Counted from the stretch's first letter, positions 25,654-36,100 are shown. The stretch is 64,000 nt of DNA from Bradyrhizobium ivorense (GCF_900696085.1 NZ_CAADFC020000028.1:496001-560000); one strand, 5' to 3'. Translations and numbers: made by a program. Notes: generated from the letters alone by a model not told the origin.

Positions 25654-25661
25654 GAAAACGC
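25618..25661. repeat. Dispersed inverted repeat (type B) inside the 3' end of the MFS gene
   Basis: GCGTTTTC (25618-25625) pairs with GAAAACGC (25654-25661) around GCGAAGCGGGTACCGGTTCGCG. It is the reverse-oriented relative of 17401-17447 and supplies the TAA stop (25651-25653) of the MFS gene. Confidence 0.82.
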
Positions 25662-25677
25662 GTCAAGGAAAGAGGCA

Positions 25678-26679
25678 TCACCCCCAGAGCGCGGCGTCGG
25701 GCGGATAGACCAGGCTGCCCTGGTAGCGCAGGCCGTGGTCGCGGTCGCGCGCCAGCAGCAGCGGGCCGTCGAGATCGACGAAGCGCGCGGCCGGCGCGAT
25801 CAGCATCGCCGGCGCCATCGCCAGCGAGGTCGCGACCATGCAGCCGATCATGATCTCGAAGCCGAGCGCGCCGGCGGCGTCCGCCATGGCCAGCGCCTCG
25901 GTGAGGCCGCCGGTCTTGTCGAGCTTGATGTTGACCGCGTCATAGCGGCCGCGCAGCGCCGCGAGCGAGGCGCGGTCGTGCACGCTCTCGTCGGCGCAGA
26001 CCATCACCGGTCGTTCGATCCGCTCCAGCGCCGCGTCGTTGCCCGCTGGCAGCGGCTGCTCGATCAGCGTGACGCCGGCCTCGGCGCAGGCCGCGAGGTT
26101 GGCCGCAAGATTGGCCTCGGTCCAGGCCTCATTGGCATCGACGATCAGCTCGGAGGCCGGCGCCGCCTTGCGCACCGCCTTGATGCGCGCGCCATCGCCG
26201 TCGCCGCCGAGCTTGACCTTGAGCAGCTGCCGGTGCGCGGCCTTCGCGGTGGCCTCGGCCATCGCCTCGGGCGTTCCGAGCGAGATCGTGTAGGCGGTGG
26301 TGCAGGGCGTCGGCGCCGGCCGCCCCAGCAGGTTCCAGATGCGTGTCCCGGCCAGTTTGGCCTCGAGGTCGGCCAGCGCGCAGTCGAGCGCGTTGCGGGC
26401 CGCGCCGGCGGGCATGGCGGCCTGCAGCGCGATCCGGTCCATGCCGGCGGCCAGCGCCGCCTGCATGGCCTGGATCGCCGCCAGCGTCGCCTCCGGCGTC
26501 TCGCCGTAGCGCGGGTAGGGCACGCATTCGCCGCGGCCGGTCGCGCCGCCGCAGCTCGCCTCGGCCACCACGACGACGGCCTCGGTCTTGGCGCCGCGGC
26601 TGATCGTGAAGCTGCCCGCGATCGGCCAGCGCTCGATCCGCGCGCTCAGGGAAATACTCCGGGATGGGCTGGAAGTCAT
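25678..26679 (-). CDS. L-Ala-D/L-Glu dipeptide epimerase (enolase superfamily)
   Basis: A 333-residue muconate-lactonizing-type enolase-superfamily enzyme. It shows KVKLGG near residue 155 with the catalytic lysine pair position, then VDANEAW near 181, IEQPLP near 205, CADESVHD near 230 (the three metal ligands D, E, D), and INIKLDKTGG-type DAVNIKLDKTGG near 255 with the second catalytic lysine. Dipeptide epimerases of the YcjG class invert the second residue of L-Ala-D-Glu released from peptidoglycan, allowing its reuse. The convergent MFS gene next door could be its dipeptide uptake partner, but the gap is full of repeat and nothing proves it. Homologues with other dipeptide specificity exist. 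Confidence 0.85.
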   Translation of the reverse strand: MTSSPSRSISLSARIERWPIAGSFTISRGAKTEAVVVVAEASCGGATGRGECVPYPRYGETPEATLAAIQAMQAALAAGMDRIALQAAMPAGAARNALDCALADLEAKLAGTRIWNLLGRPAPTPCTTAYTISLGTPEAMAEATAKAAHRQLLKVKLGGDGDGARIKAVRKAAPASELIVDANEAWTEANLAANLAACAEAGVTLIEQPLPAGNDAALERIERPVMVCADESVHDRASLAALRGRYDAVNIKLDKTGGLTEALAMADAAGALGFEIMIGCMVATSLAMAPAMLIAPAARFVDLDGPLLLARDRDHGLRYQGSLVYPPDAALWG

Positions 26680-26816
26680 TTTAAAGTCTACTATTTCCTG
26701 AACCGTAGCTTGCGAGGCGCAACCAACTATGGCTGGTTAGTGACAGATTCGACAAGCCGGTCCGGCGGCACCGGGTACCGGTTCGAACCCGCCAACCGGC
26801 TGAGGGGTAGGCAAAA

Positions 26817-27950
26817 TTGAGCGGCGACCCGACACTGGAGCGGATAGCCCAAGGCGAAGGACTGGCATTGTGCGCGGCGGGCAACTGGACCGCCCGCTTT
26901 GCCCCCGCGCTTGAGCGCATCGTATCCGATGCGGAGAAGCTGCGCGGCAGCCGCCCGCATATCTTCATCGATGTCTCGCAGGTTGCAAGCCTCGATACCT
27001 TCGGCGCCTGGCTGATCGAGCGGCTGCGCCGCAGCCTCAGCGACGCCTCGGCGGAGGCAAAGATCGCCGGCCTCTCCGCCAACTATTCCAGCCTGGTGGA
27101 TGAGGTCAGCCGCGTCGGCGCGGCGCCGAGGGCGGCCACCGAGGCGCTGTCGATCTCGGGCATGTTCGAGCAGATCGGCCGCACCGTGGTCGGGATCGGC
27201 GGCACCATCATCGGCCTGATCGACATGCTCGGCGCGGTGCTGGCCGCCGCCGCCAAGGTGCTGATCCGGCCGCGCAGCTTCCGCCTGACCTCGACGGTGC
27301 ATCACCTCGAGCAGGTGTGCTGGCGCGCGGTGCCGATCGTGGTGCTGATCACCTTCCTGATCGGCTGCATCATCTCGCAGCAGGGCATCTTCCACTTCCG
27401 CAGGTTCGGCGCCGACATCTTCGTGGTCGACATGCTGGGCGTGCTGGTGCTGCGCGAGATCGGCGTGCTGCTGGTCGCGATCATGGTCGCGGGGCGCTCC
27501 GGCTCGGCCTACACCGCCGAGCTCGGCTCGATGAAGATGCGCGAGGAGATCGACGCGCTGCGCACCATGGGCTTCGACCCGATCGAGGTCCTGATCCTGC
27601 CGCGCATGCTCGCGCTGGTGCTGGCGCTGCCGATCCTCGCCTTCCTCGGCGCGATGGCCGCGCTCTATGGCGGCGGGCTGGTGGCCTGGCTCTACGGTGG
27701 CGTCGATCCGGAAGCCTTTCTGCTCCGCCTTCGTGACGCCATATCGATCGACCATTTCATCGTCGGCCTGGTCAAGGCGCCGGTGATGGCCGCGGTGATC
27801 GGCATCGTCGCCTGCGTCGAGGGGCTCGCGGTGCAGGGCTCGGCGGAATCGCTCGGCCAGCACACCACCGCCTCGGTGGTGAAGGGAATCTTCTTCGTGA
27901 TCGTGATGGACGGCGTGTTCGCGATCTTCTTCGCCTCGATCGGGATGTGA
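26817..27950 (+). CDS. mlaE: MlaE-family ABC transporter permease with N-terminal STAS domain
   Basis: A 377-residue inner-membrane permease of the Mla phospholipid transport system. Residues 1-100 form a STAS/MlaB-like domain (DVSQVASLDTFGAWLIERL), so MlaB and MlaE functions are fused as usual in Rhizobiales. The permease part starts near residue 130 and includes the MlaE signature GRSGSAYTAELGSMKMREEIDAL near 230 and FDPIEVLILPRMLA. Translation appears to start at TTG (26817): GAGGGGTAGG lies six bases upstream and no in-frame ATG fits. The stop overlaps or abuts the mlaF start. With MlaF and MlaD it moves phospholipid between the inner and outer membranes. Confidence 0.93.
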   Translation: MSGDPTLERIAQGEGLALCAAGNWTARFAPALERIVSDAEKLRGSRPHIFIDVSQVASLDTFGAWLIERLRRSLSDASAEAKIAGLSANYSSLVDEVSRVGAAPRAATEALSISGMFEQIGRTVVGIGGTIIGLIDMLGAVLAAAAKVLIRPRSFRLTSTVHHLEQVCWRAVPIVVLITFLIGCIISQQGIFHFRRFGADIFVVDMLGVLVLREIGVLLVAIMVAGRSGSAYTAELGSMKMREEIDALRTMGFDPIEVLILPRMLALVLALPILAFLGAMAALYGGGLVAWLYGGVDPEAFLLRLRDAISIDHFIVGLVKAPVMAAVIGIVACVEGLAVQGSAESLGQHTTASVVKGIFFVIVMDGVFAIFFASIGM

Positions 27951-27952
27951 TC

Positions 27953-28723
27953 ATGGCGGAGCAGGAGGTCGACGCCATCATCCGGGTCCGCGACATCACC
28001 GTGCAATTCGGCAAGACGCGCGTGCTCGACGGCCTCAACCTCGACGTCAAGCGCGGGGAGATCTTGGGCTTCGTCGGCCCATCCGGCGCCGGCAAGTCGG
28101 TGCTGACGCGCACCATCATCGGCCTGGTGCCGAAGGTCGCCGGCCGTATCGAGGTGTTCGGCGTCGACCTCGATGCCGCGAATTCCGCGCAGCGCCAGGC
28201 CGTGGAGCGGCGCTGGGGCATTTTGTTTCAGCAGGGCGCGCTGTTCTCCTCGCTGACGGTGCGGCAGAACATCCAGTTTCCGGTGCGCGAATATCTGCGC
28301 GTCTCGCAGCGGCTGCTCGACGAAATCACGGTGGCAAAGCTCGCGATGGTCGGGCTGAAGCCGGAGGTCGCCGACCGCTATCCGTCGGAATTGTCCGGCG
28401 GCATGATCAAGCGTGTCGCGCTGGCGCGCGCGCTGGCGCTCGATCCGGAACTGGTGTTCCTCGACGAGCCGACCTCGGGGCTCGATCCGATCGGCGCCGG
28501 CGAGTTCGACGAGCTGGTGCGCACGCTGCAGCGTACTTTGGGGCTGACCGTTTTCATGGTAACCCACGACCTCGACAGTCTTTACACCGCGTGCGACCGT
28601 ATAGCCGTTTTAGGGAACGGTAAGATCATTGCTGCAGGATCGATCGCCGACATGAAGGCATCGCAGCATCCGTGGCTGCAGCAATATTTCAACGGCAAGC
28701 GCGCCCGCGCCGTTGTGGCATAG
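27953..28723 (+). CDS. mlaF: MlaF-type ABC transporter ATP-binding protein
   Basis: A 256-residue ATPase. Walker A GPSGAGKS (near residue 43), Q-loop FQQGALFSSL, signature LSGGMIKRVALARALALD and Walker B LVFLDEP are all intact. The MlaF subfamily is indicated by SGGMIKRVALARA and by the MlaE partner immediately upstream. An alternative GTG start at 27947 overlaps the mlaE stop codon and would add two residues. It energises phospholipid transport at the inner membrane. The gene is followed by a type A repeat before mlaD. Confidence 0.94.
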   Translation: MAEQEVDAIIRVRDITVQFGKTRVLDGLNLDVKRGEILGFVGPSGAGKSVLTRTIIGLVPKVAGRIEVFGVDLDAANSAQRQAVERRWGILFQQGALFSSLTVRQNIQFPVREYLRVSQRLLDEITVAKLAMVGLKPEVADRYPSELSGGMIKRVALARALALDPELVFLDEPTSGLDPIGAGEFDELVRTLQRTLGLTVFMVTHDLDSLYTACDRIAVLGNGKIIAAGSIADMKASQHPWLQQYFNGKRARAVVA

Positions 28724-28724
28724 C

Positions 28725-28769
28725 GCATGATCCCCCATCGCGGAGGCCGGTTTTCGGACCAGATCATGT
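28725..28769. repeat. Dispersed inverted repeat (type A), diverged copy between mlaF and mlaD
   Basis: GCATGATC (28725-28732) pairs with GATCATG(T) near 28762-28768, with the GGCCGGTTTTCGG core of the 9170-9224 element. It sits within the mla operon, two bases after the mlaF stop. Confidence 0.7.
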
Positions 28770-28832
28770 GCCAACAGGGAGTTCGACGGGCTTTCGCGCG
28801 GCTGAGCCGCGCGAGAGCCTGAGAAGCAATCG

Positions 28833-29702
28833 ATGGAAACGCGGGCGAACTACGTCCTGATCGGGGCCTTCACGCTGGCGGTGATCGCGGCCGCGTTCGG
28901 CTTTGTGCTCTGGTTCCAGAGCCTGCACACCACCAAGCTGCGCAGCCCGTTGCGGGTGATCTTCGAGGGCCCGGCATCCGGCCTGCGCAACGGCGGCAAT
29001 GTCAATTTTAACGGTATCCGGATAGGGGAAGTCATCTCGGTCAAGCTCGACAACCCGCGGCGCGTCGTCGCGCTGGCGATGATCGAGAACAATGCGCCGA
29101 TCCGCAAGGACACCGTGGTCGGTCTCGAATTCCAGGGCCTGACCGGCGTCGCCGCGATCTCGCTGAAGGGCGGCGAGGAGGCGGCCCCGCCGGTGCCGCT
29201 CGACGAGGACGGCATCCCGGTGCTGACCGCCGACCCCAACGCCCTGCAGGACGTCACCGAGGCGATCCGCGCCACCCTGCAGAACGTCAACCGCATCGTC
29301 GCCGACAATCAGCAGTCGGTGAAGAACTCGCTGAAGAACCTCGAGACCTTCACCCAGGCTCTGGCGCGCAACTCCGAGAAGATCGACAACGTCATGCTCA
29401 AGGTCGACGGCGTGATGGGCAAGGCCGACAGCTTGATGCTCGGGCTCAACGCGATTGCCGGCGGCAACAATGGCGGCGAGCTCAATCTGATGGTGAAGTC
29501 GATCCGGGAGCTGGCCGAGGATCTCGACAAGCGCTCCACCGCGCTGATCACCGACGGCCGCAGGACGCTGTCCGACATCAGCCGCGCCGTGAACAATTTT
29601 GATCGCAACCCGAGCCGCGTGATCTTTGGCGGCAGCAACAATGCGGCACCGGAGCCCGCGCCGGCGCCGGCCCCTGCGCCCGGGCCGCGACGGCGGCAGT
29701 GA
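28833..29702 (+). CDS. mlaD: MlaD-family (MCE domain) substrate-binding protein
   Basis: A 289-residue protein anchored by one N-terminal helix (YVLIGAFTLAVIAAAFGFVLWF). A single MCE domain follows, with FEGPASGLRNGGNVNFNGIRIGEV near residue 44 and EFQGLTGVAAISLKGG near 97. The second half is a long helical region (about 130-260) ending in an alanine/proline tail. MCE proteins form hexameric rings through which lipids pass. It completes the mlaE-mlaF-mlaD set. The ABC-associated outer-membrane lipoprotein often encoded next in Bradyrhizobium is not seen here; instead there is a repeat-rich gap. Confidence 0.92.
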   Translation: METRANYVLIGAFTLAVIAAAFGFVLWFQSLHTTKLRSPLRVIFEGPASGLRNGGNVNFNGIRIGEVISVKLDNPRRVVALAMIENNAPIRKDTVVGLEFQGLTGVAAISLKGGEEAAPPVPLDEDGIPVLTADPNALQDVTEAIRATLQNVNRIVADNQQSVKNSLKNLETFTQALARNSEKIDNVMLKVDGVMGKADSLMLGLNAIAGGNNGGELNLMVKSIRELAEDLDKRSTALITDGRRTLSDISRAVNNFDRNPSRVIFGGSNNAAPEPAPAPAPAPGPRRRQ

Positions 29703-29760
29703 GCTGATGCTGCGAATGGCGAGTGGCGAATAGCGAATAGGGTTCGCTCTCGCCAAAGCC

Positions 29761-29843
29761 GTCATTGCGAACGCAGCGAAGCAATCCATCTCTCCACTCG
29801 CTGAAGCATGGATTGCTTCGTCGCTTTCGCTCCTCGCAATGAT
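29761..29843. repeat. Dispersed inverted repeat (type D), copy 2
   Basis: GTCATTGCGAACGCAGCG at the left pairs with the TCGCTCCTCGCAATGAT right end; inner AGCAATCCAT/ATGGATTGCT stem. Same family as 19811-19895. Confidence 0.85.
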
Positions 29844-29905
29844 GGTGGCTAAAGCCGAGACGCAAACCCCGCCGCGCGATCCGGACGCACACAATCCAAA
29901 CAAGA

Positions 29906-29930
29906 ACGGAGGCCGTTCGGCCTCCGTTTT
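29906..29930 (+). terminator. Strong rho-independent terminator downstream of mlaD
   Basis: ACGGAGGCCG (29906-29915), a TT loop, CGGCCTCCGT (29918-29927), then TTT. The stem is perfect over ten base pairs. It is 203 bases after mlaD and faces the plus strand. A twin is at 30121-30142. Confidence 0.85.
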
Positions 29931-29980
29931 CCATTTCGCTATTCGAATAGCGAGTAGCCTTTCCTCTGCTGCCAGACCCG

Positions 29981-30052
29981 CGAAGCGACGAAGCAATCCA
30001 TCGTTCCGCGTGCGCTGACAGATGGATTGCTTCGCTTCGCTCGCAATGACGG
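29981..30052. repeat. Dispersed inverted repeat (type D), truncated copy 3
   Basis: CGAAGCGACGAAGCAATCCATC at the left and GATGGATTGCTTCGCTTCGCTCGCAATGACGG at the right. The outer left GTCATTGCGAG border is missing. About 140 bases from copy 2, in the same gap. Confidence 0.75.
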
Positions 30053-30117
30053 TGTGGTCACGCCGTCGCGCGATTGCCGATACAGAGCCCGCGGCTCCGT
30101 TCGCGTTAGCCCGAAAC

Positions 30118-30142
30118 AAAACGGAGGCCGTTCGGCCTCCGT
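30118..30142 (-). terminator. Rho-independent terminator for the growth-pole-ring gene
   Basis: The same ACGGAGGCCG-tt-CGGCCTCCGT stem as at 29906. Read on the minus strand it is followed by TTTGTTTC, so it can end the 6.1-kb minus-strand transcript whose stop is 47 bases away. The identical hairpin pair suggests duplication of the terminator. Confidence 0.8.
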
Positions 30143-30146
30143 TTCC

Positions 30147-30181
30147 ATTCGCTATTCGCTATTCGCTACTCGCTATTCGCC
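30147..30181. repeat. Short tandem ATTCGCT repeat
   Basis: Four near-identical 7-8 base units (ATTCGCT, ATTCGCT, ATTCGCTACTCGCT, ATTCGC) immediately next to the 30118 terminator. Related GCGAATAGCGAATAG wording, reversed, occurs near 29722-29740 and 29937-29957. Confidence 0.7.
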
Positions 30182-30188
30182 GATCCGA

Positions 30189-33100
30189 TTACCCCAGCCG
30201 ACCGGCCGCGTGGGCGAGCAGGGTGTAGACCAGCCCGGTCTCCGAGATCAGGTGGCTGCGCAGCTCCTGCTGGCCGCGGCCGTCGCGGGCGACCTCGTCG
30301 AGCACGCGCTCGAACTCGGCGATGTAGCGGTCGACCGTCTGCTTGAAGCCGCGGTCGGCGCGGTACTTGCGTGCCACCTCGTCGAACGCCTTCTGGCCGG
30401 CCGGCGTGTACAGGCGCTTCGAGAACGCCTTGTTCTCGCCGCGCTGGTAGCGGTCCCACATCTCGGCGGCGAGGCTGCGGTCCATCAGCCGGCCGATGTC
30501 GAGCGACAGCGACTCCAGCGGATTGGAAGCGGCCTGCTGCTGCGGACGCGGGCGCGGGGCCTCGCGGCTCGGCGGGGCCGGCGGCGGCGCGTCGCTGCGA
30601 TTGAGCAGGTCGGACAGCCAGCCGTCGCGGCCGTTGTCGGAGCTCGCCGGGCTGACCGGCGGCGCCTCGGTGCGGCGCGAGCTCGCCATGCCGAGATCGG
30701 GCGGCGGCAGCGTCGAGGCGCTGTTGCCATTGTCGCGGATGCCGTTGTCGCGCATGCCGTTGTCGCGCACCCCGCTGTCGCGCATCCGCACGTCGCCGCC
30801 GCGGCCGCCGACGGCGGCCATCACGGCCTCCTCCTGGCGGGCGCTGGAGCGGCCGGCGCTGACCACGTCGAGCCCGCGGCCGTGATGCGCGACGATGCGG
30901 TTCAGCTCGGCCAGCGCCTCGATCTGGTCGACGATCACCTTGCGCATCTGCGCGGTGTTCTCGGCGGCCTCCTGCGGCATTTCGAGCACGCCGCGGCGCA
31001 GCTCGTTGCGGGTGGCCTCGAGCTCGCTGTGCATCTCGCTCGCCATCTGCTTCATCGCCGTGACCATCGCGGAGAACTTCTCCGTCGATTCCTTGAACAT
31101 CGCATCGGTCTCGGCGTTGCTCTGCTGATACAGCTCGTTCATGGCGTCGACGGTCTGCTGCCGCTCGTTCTCGGCGGCGAGCCGCACTGCCTCGAACTGC
31201 CGGCTGATCGCCGCCGAGCCGGCGCCTGCGGTCTCCGCCACCACGCGGGCGATGTCGCGGGCGCGCTCCTCGGCCGCGGCCAGCGATTCATCGAGCAGCC
31301 CGGTGAAGCGCGACAGCCGCTGGTCGAGATCGGTGGTGCGCAGGTCGATGGTGGTGACCAGCGATTCCAGCGCCGCCTTGCGTTCGCCGACCGAGGCCGT
31401 GGTCGACCGGTTGGCCTGCTCGACCACGGCAGCCGCCTCGATCAGCGCCTTGCCATGGGTCTCGAACTGGCTCGACAGCTCGCCGAGGTCTTCCAGCGCC
31501 TTGCCGGTCTTGCTGTTGAACACCGTGAGCTGGTCTTCCAGCGTCTGGGTCGCCACGCCGTTGCGCGAGGTGACGTCGTTCATGGCGGACACGAAGTCGG
31601 CCACGCGGGTCACCAGCGCGCGCTCCAGCGAGTTGAGGTTGTCGTGGGCGCCGGTCAGCACTTCCTGGAGCAGGATGTTGCCCTCGCGCAGCCGCTCGAA
31701 CAGCGCCACCGTGTCGGTGCGCAGGATCTTGCTGGTCTCCTGCATTTCGGTGACCGCCGAGATCGAGACCTGGCGGGACTGGTCGATCGCCGCACGCGAA
31801 GCCTGCTCGAGGTCCTTGAGCGACTTCGCCACCGCGCCGGTCGCCTGGTCGCCGGCCGAGGTGATGTTGCGCGCGACGTCGCTGCCGTGCGCCGCCATCG
31901 ACTGCGAGAAGGCGAGGCCGCGGGTTTCGATCGCCTTCAGCGCATCCGCGGTGGCGCGATCGATGTCGGTCGCAAGCTGCGTGGTCTTGACGGTCAGCGC
32001 CTCGACCAGGGTGCCGCGGCGACCGTCGACCAGCTGCGACAGGCGCTCGGCCTGCTGCTGCACATAGGTGACGATCTCGTCGGTCTTGCCGGTCATCGCC
32101 GAGCCGAATGCGCTTGAGGCCGACAGCACCGAGCGTTCGATGTCGGCCGAGGTCGTCTTGACCTTGGTCGAGACCTCGTTGGACATCGTGATCAGCGCCG
32201 CCTGCGCGGTCTGCGCCGAGGTCTGGATGTTGTCGGTGGTCTTGGCCGTGACCGCGCCGAGCGCGCGCTCGACGTCGGCCGAGAGCGAGCGGATCTGGTT
32301 CGCGGCATCCGCCGAGGTCGCGGCGAACGAGGTTTGCGCTTCGCGGGCGCTGCTGAGGATGGCCTGCGCGGTCTCCGCGCCGGCCGCGATCAGCGTGCGC
32401 TCGATGTCCGCAGAGAGCACACGGATCTGGCCTGCCGCATCGGTCGAGGTCGCCGCGAACGAAGTCTGGGCCTCGCGGGCGCTGCTGAGGATCGATTGCG
32501 CGGTCTCGGCGCCGACCGAGGTCAGCGAGCGTTCGATGTCGGCGGAGAGCATCCGGATTTCTTCGGCGGCCTCGGTGGCAGTTGACACGAACGAGGTCTG
32601 GGCCTCGCGTGCGCTGCCGAGGATGGACTGCGCGGTCTCGGCGCCGGCGGAGGTCAGCGAGCGCTGGATCTCGGCGGATAGCTCGCGGATCTGGCCGACG
32701 GCCTCGGTTGAGGTGGCCACGAACGAGGTCTGGGCCTCCCGCGCGCTGCCGAGGATCGACTGCGCCGTGTTGGTGCTGACCGCGGTCAGGGCGCGCTCGA
32801 CGTCGACCGCCAGCGACTTGACGTGGTTGGCGGCGTCGGTCGACGCGGAGATCAGCGTGTTCTGCGCCTCGCGGGCGCCGGCCGTCAGCACCTCGGCGGT
32901 GCCGTTGCCGGCCATCGACAGCGCGCGCTGGATGTCGGCGGCGAGCGCCGACACCTTGGTCGCAGCCTCGGTGGAGGCGTTGACCAGCGTGGTCTGGGCT
33001 TCACGCGCGCCCGAGGTGATCGATTCCGCGGTGGCGGCGCCGGCCATCGACAGCGAGCGCTCCATGTCGGCCGCCAGCGTGCGCACCAGATTGGTGGCCT

Positions 33101-36100
33101 CGGTGGAGGCGCCGGCCAGCGTGCTCTGGGCCTCGCGAGCCGAGGCGACGATGGATTCCGCAGTGGCGTTGCCCGCCGTCGACAGCGAGTGCTGCATGTC
33201 GGCGGACAGCGTGCGCACCAGGTTGGCGGCCTCGGTGGAGGCGGCGGCCAGCGTGCTGTGCGCCTCGCGGGCCGAGGCGACGACGGCTTCCGCGGTGGCC
33301 GAGCCCGCGACCGAGAGCGAGCGCTCGATGTCGCCGGCAAGCGACTTGACCTGGCCGGTGACGTCGGTCGAGGTCGAGATCAGCGTGGTCTGGGCCTCGC
33401 GGGCGCCGGTCATGATGGCTTCGGCGGCGGCGGTGCCCGACATCGACAGCGACTGCTCGACGTCGGCGGCCAGCGACTTGACCTGGCTCGCGGCATCGGC
33501 GGAGGCCGAGACCAGCGTGGTCTGCGCCTCGCGGGCGCCCGACAGCACGGAGGCTGCGGTGGCGGTGCCGGCCGCCTGCAGCGTGCGCTCGACGTCCTCC
33601 GACAGCGACTTGATCTGGGAGACGACGTCGCCGGAAGCGGCGACCAGCGAAGCCTGCGCGTCGCGGGCGCTGGAGAGGATCGAATTGGCGGCGCTGCCGC
33701 CGACCGCGGTCAGCACGCCTTCGACTTCGGCCGACGTCAGCTTGAGCTGGGCGCCGACATCCGTGGATACGGCGAGCAGCGCCTGCTGCGCGGTGCGCGC
33801 GCCGGTCTGGATGGTCTCGCTGGTGTTGACCACGAGGTTGGTCAACGAGCGCTCGGCGTCCTCGACATGCGACTTGATGCTCGACGACAGCAGTTCGGCG
33901 CGCGACATCAGGTCCTCGCTGGCCTGGCGGCCCGAGCTCTCGATGCGGCCGGCGACGGCCTCGACGCGCGAGCCGAGCAGGTCCTCGAACTGCGCGACAC
34001 GGGTATCGATGTCGCTCGCGATCACGCCGACGCGGCTCTCGATGCCCTGCTGGACGTCGGCGAAGCGCGCCGCGATCGCATCGGTCAGGTTCGCGCTGTG
34101 GCCGTTGATGGTGTCGGCGAGGCGGATGCTGTGGCCGTCGATGGTCTTGGTGACGTTGTTGATGCGGTGGTCGACCGCGGCGATCGCCTGCACGGTGCCC
34201 TCGGTCAGGGTCGTGGTCAGCAGGCCGAGCCGCGAGTCGATCGACTGGATCGCCTGGGCGGCGCCCTCGGTCAGCGAGCTCGCGAGCGTGCCGAGACGGC
34301 CGTCGATGGTCTCGGTGACCGACTTGGCGCGGTTCTCGAACGTGACTTCGAGCGTCTTCAGGCGGCCGTCGAGCGAGGAGTCGAGCGTCGACAGATGGCC
34401 GCTGAGCGAGGAGTCGAGCGTGCCGATCTTGTCGGCGAGCGCGCTGTCCAGCGTGCCGATCTTGGTGGCGAGCGAGCTATCCAGCGAACCGATCTTGGTG
34501 GCGAGCGAGGAGTCGAAGGTCGACAGCTTGTCGTTCAGCGAGGCGTCGAGATGGGTGACGCGGCTGCCGAGCGTGGTCTCGAACTGCAGCAGGCGCTGGT
34601 CGAGCGTGGCGGTGATCTGGCCGCTGTTCGAGGTCACGCGGTGATCGAAGGTGTCGACATAGGTCTTCAGGCTTTCAGCGATGTCCTGGGTGCGCTGGCC
34701 CATGCGCTCGACGATGTCGCCGCCGAAGGTCTTCACGGTGCGATCGAATTCAGAGATGTGGCGGGTGATCAGCGCGCCGAGCGTGCCGGAGTCGCGAGCA
34801 AACTTTTCCGCGAGCTCGCTGCCGTGGTTCTTCACCAGGTCGTCGAACGCGCTCATCTGCAGCGACAGCGAGTCGTGCGCGGTCTCGGTCTGGCCCACCA
34901 CCTTGGCGACCAGCGAATTGACGGTGACATCGAGCGCTTCGCTCGCCTTGTCGCCCGAGCTCATGATCTGGCCGGCGAGGCGGTTGCCGGCATCGTCGAT
35001 CTTGCCGATCAGGTCGTTGCTGCGCAGCTCGAGCTCCAGCAGCAGCGAGTCGCCGGAGTTCTTCAGCGAGTCGTGGACCTGCTCGGTGCGGTCGGTGATG
35101 CCGTCGATGATGGCCGAGGAACGCTGCTCGAACTCGCCGGCGATGCGGTCGATGCGCTCGTTCAGCATCTCGTGGACGCGGTCGGCCAGATCGACGAACT
35201 CGTCATGGACGTGGCCGGTCTTGAAGTTGAGGCTGGTGGTCAGCCGCTCGGAGGCGTCGAGCACGGCGCGCGTGGTCTCGGCGCTGGCTTCCTCGAGGCG
35301 GTCGAGCAGGTCGCCGCCGCGCTCGCCGAGCGCCAGGATCATGTTGTCTCCGGCATGGCTCAGCGCGGTCGTGATGTGCTGGCCGCGCTCTTCCAGCGCG
35401 CCGGTGATGCTCTTGGCGACCTCGTCGACGCGCGAGGCGATCGCATCCGAGATCAGCGCGATGTCGTGGCGCAGGTCGATCTGCACGCCGGAGATCGCGC
35501 TGCGCACCTGCTCGGCCTGGCCGACCAGGTTGTCGCGCTGATGGGCGATGTCCTGCAGCAGCGCGCGGATCCGCACTTCGTTGTCGGAATAGGCGCGCTC
35601 CAGCGCGGCGACCTCGTTGGCAACCAGGGTCTCGAGCTCGCCGGCGCGCGCGATCGCGCGCTCGACGCCGTCGCCCATCGCGGCGACTTCGCGGCGGATC
35701 GCCTGGCCGACCGTCACCATCGATTCGGCGGCGGCGTTCTCCGGCTCCGAGAAACGCATCGCGACCTGCGCCATCGATTGCGCGATCAACTGCATATCCT
35801 GGCCATGCGCGGCGAGACGCGACAGGAAAAAGAACAATAGCACCGGCGCGACGAACAGCGCGGCAAGTCCGGCAAGCACGAGCACACCGGTGCCCTGCGC
35901 CATCGCGGACTGCAGCGACGGCCAGAACGCAACCGTGAGGATGGCGCAGCCGAGCAGCCAGACGCCCGAGCAGACCGCGAACAGCGTGAAGGAATTGCGG
36001 GCAGGGCGGCCGCGCTGCAGGGCCTGCAACAGCTGACCGATGGTTTCGCGATCGTCATTGGCGGCGCGGCGCGGGCTGCGCGGCTCCTCGATCGGCTCGA

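Noticed and set aside
30118..30181. CRISPR-like array from short repeats near 30.15 kb
   Set aside because: Units are 7-8 bases without spacers; simple tandem repeat next to a terminator.
32090..33820. CRISPR or satellite array because of regular 132-bp periodicity
   Set aside because: The repeats stay in frame within one open gene and encode an ordered 44-residue helical unit.
32823..35840. Long plus-strand open frame (1005 codons) opposite the giant coiled-coil gene
   Set aside because: It mirrors the repeats of the sense gene and has low-complexity composition; the minus-strand product has membrane helices, ordered repeats and a conserved C-terminus.
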